Program-made: the position numbers and the translations under genes
Notes under the pieces: generated by a model
Database searches by the model: none
Told to the model about the DNA's origin: nothing
Seen by the model: only the letters and a program-made list of their open reading frames with translations
Shown: piece by piece, positions 63,489 through 64,000 of the stretch
Layout: each line of letters starts with the position of its first letter
How positions within the stretch are numbered: position 1 is the stretch's first letter
From: Pseudomonas canadensis
GTDB taxonomy: Bacteria; Pseudomonadota; Gammaproteobacteria; Pseudomonadales; Pseudomonadaceae
Length of the DNA stretch: 64,000 bases
Direction: 5' to 3'
Assembly: GCF_000503215.1 (NCBI RefSeq)
Contig: NZ_AYTD01000005.1
Location: 62,001 to 126,000, forward strand

Positions 63489-64000
63489 GGCAGTTGTTGC
63501 TCCAGCGGGCCGCCCAGCACTTTGAGGTATTCCAGCAGCGCCCAGCGTTCCTGCGGCAGCAGGCCACGGCCGATTACGCCGTTGCCACGCTGGCCAGCGC
63601 GGAATTCGTGACCGCTGTTGTGGTTGCCGGTGATTTTGGTATCGAACACAAAGGCATTCTTGAACGCACCGGTCTCGAAGCCGAGGTGGCGCGGGTCGTA
63701 GTTGAACGTGCCTTTATAGAAGGTGGTGCTGCGCTCGTCCTGAGGCGAGAGCAACTGGTAGATCGTCGGCACCGAACCGTTATGCAGGAACGGCGGTGTC
63801 GCCCAAACGCCTGCCAATGGCCGCGCCTTGTAAGCACGCAACTCGCGCACACCGATGGGCAGGCCGTAACCGTCGAGGCGCGGGCGCTCGGCCAGGGTCA
63901 CACCAGCGGCGCGGTAGGCATGTTCTTCGACGAAGGCGGTGACGTAGGCGAGGCCCTTGGCCACGGACATCTTTTTCAGGTCCAGTGGCTCGGTCGGCGT
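63485..64000 (-). CDS. Di-heme cytochrome-c-peroxidase-like protein, C-terminal part (partial)
   Basis: The last ~171 residues of a gene whose start lies right of the window. RPLAGVWATPPFLHNGSVPT and LLPQERWALLEYLK are characteristic of the C-terminal heme domain of RoxA-like/di-heme peroxidase proteins. The CXXCH heme sites would lie further upstream and are not seen, so heme content is inferred. It is coupled to the catalase-like gene. Confidence 0.75.
   Translation of the reverse strand, partial: TPTEPLDLKKMSVAKGLAYVTAFVEEHAYRAAGVTLAERPRLDGYGLPIGVRELRAYKARPLAGVWATPPFLHNGSVPTIYQLLSPQDERSTTFYKGTFNYDPRHLGFETGAFKNAFVFDTKITGNHNSGHEFRAGQRGNGVIGRGLLPQERWALLEYLKVLGGPLEQQLP

Overview
This is chromosomal DNA of a Pseudomonas of the fluorescens group. 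Four things point there: the gene families (kdp operon, FecI/FecR with a siderophore receptor, RdgC, a PA2815-type FadE beside a PA2817-type protein, MocR and LysR regulators), coding DNA of about 60-65% GC, many REP/REPIN palindromes between genes, and tRNA operons with strong sigma70 promoters and GC-rich discriminators. All calls come from reading the sequence; no database search was possible.

Layout. 1-2.2 kb: the end of a chemoreceptor, an alpha/beta hydrolase and a one-pass membrane protein. 2.5-3.3 kb: three tandem tRNA-Glu/tRNA-Gly pairs with one promoter and one terminator. 3.6-12.4 kb: an accessory block of lower GC immediately after the tRNAs. It holds a frameshifted M3 oligopeptidase, a secreted trypsin-like protease, and a 1726-residue toxin-like protein with repeated modules and a C-terminal zincin site resembling M35/aspzincins. 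12.4-18 kb: a LuxR regulator, a PotF-like polyamine-binding protein, and a MocR regulator divergent from a rare fusion of a ferredoxin/flavin reductase to an M24 'pita-bread' domain. 18-28 kb: a secreted M20 dipeptidase, an operon exbD-tonB-receptor-exbB-phospholipase D, and an acetyltransferase coupled to a Tat-exported PhoD phosphatase.

28-44 kb is mostly ordinary chromosome: AlaX editing protein, LysR, FadE, transglutaminase-like protein, GST, YadGH-type ABC exporter, TetR/MFS pair, cupin, TDT transporter, MFS-acyltransferase fusion, the guanidinium exporter SugE behind a two-hairpin guanidine-II riboswitch, a BASS transporter and RdgC. 44.2-49 kb: two near-identical tRNA-Val/tRNA-Asp operons in direct orientation flank a complete FecI-FecR-receptor iron uptake cassette. 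49-54 kb: a BCCT transporter, a CocE-type hydrolase and a LysR regulator. 53.9-62.2 kb: a kdp operon with the order F-A-C-B-D-E and two further tiny membrane ORFs. 62.3-64 kb: a membrane-anchored catalase-like heme protein overlapping the end of a cytochrome-c-peroxidase-like gene that runs off the window.

Strongest leads: the tRNA-linked protease/toxin block, the reductase-M24 fusion with its MocR regulator, the self-contained TonB system with a secreted phospholipase D beside PhoD, and the micro-ORFs and subunit order of the kdp operon.
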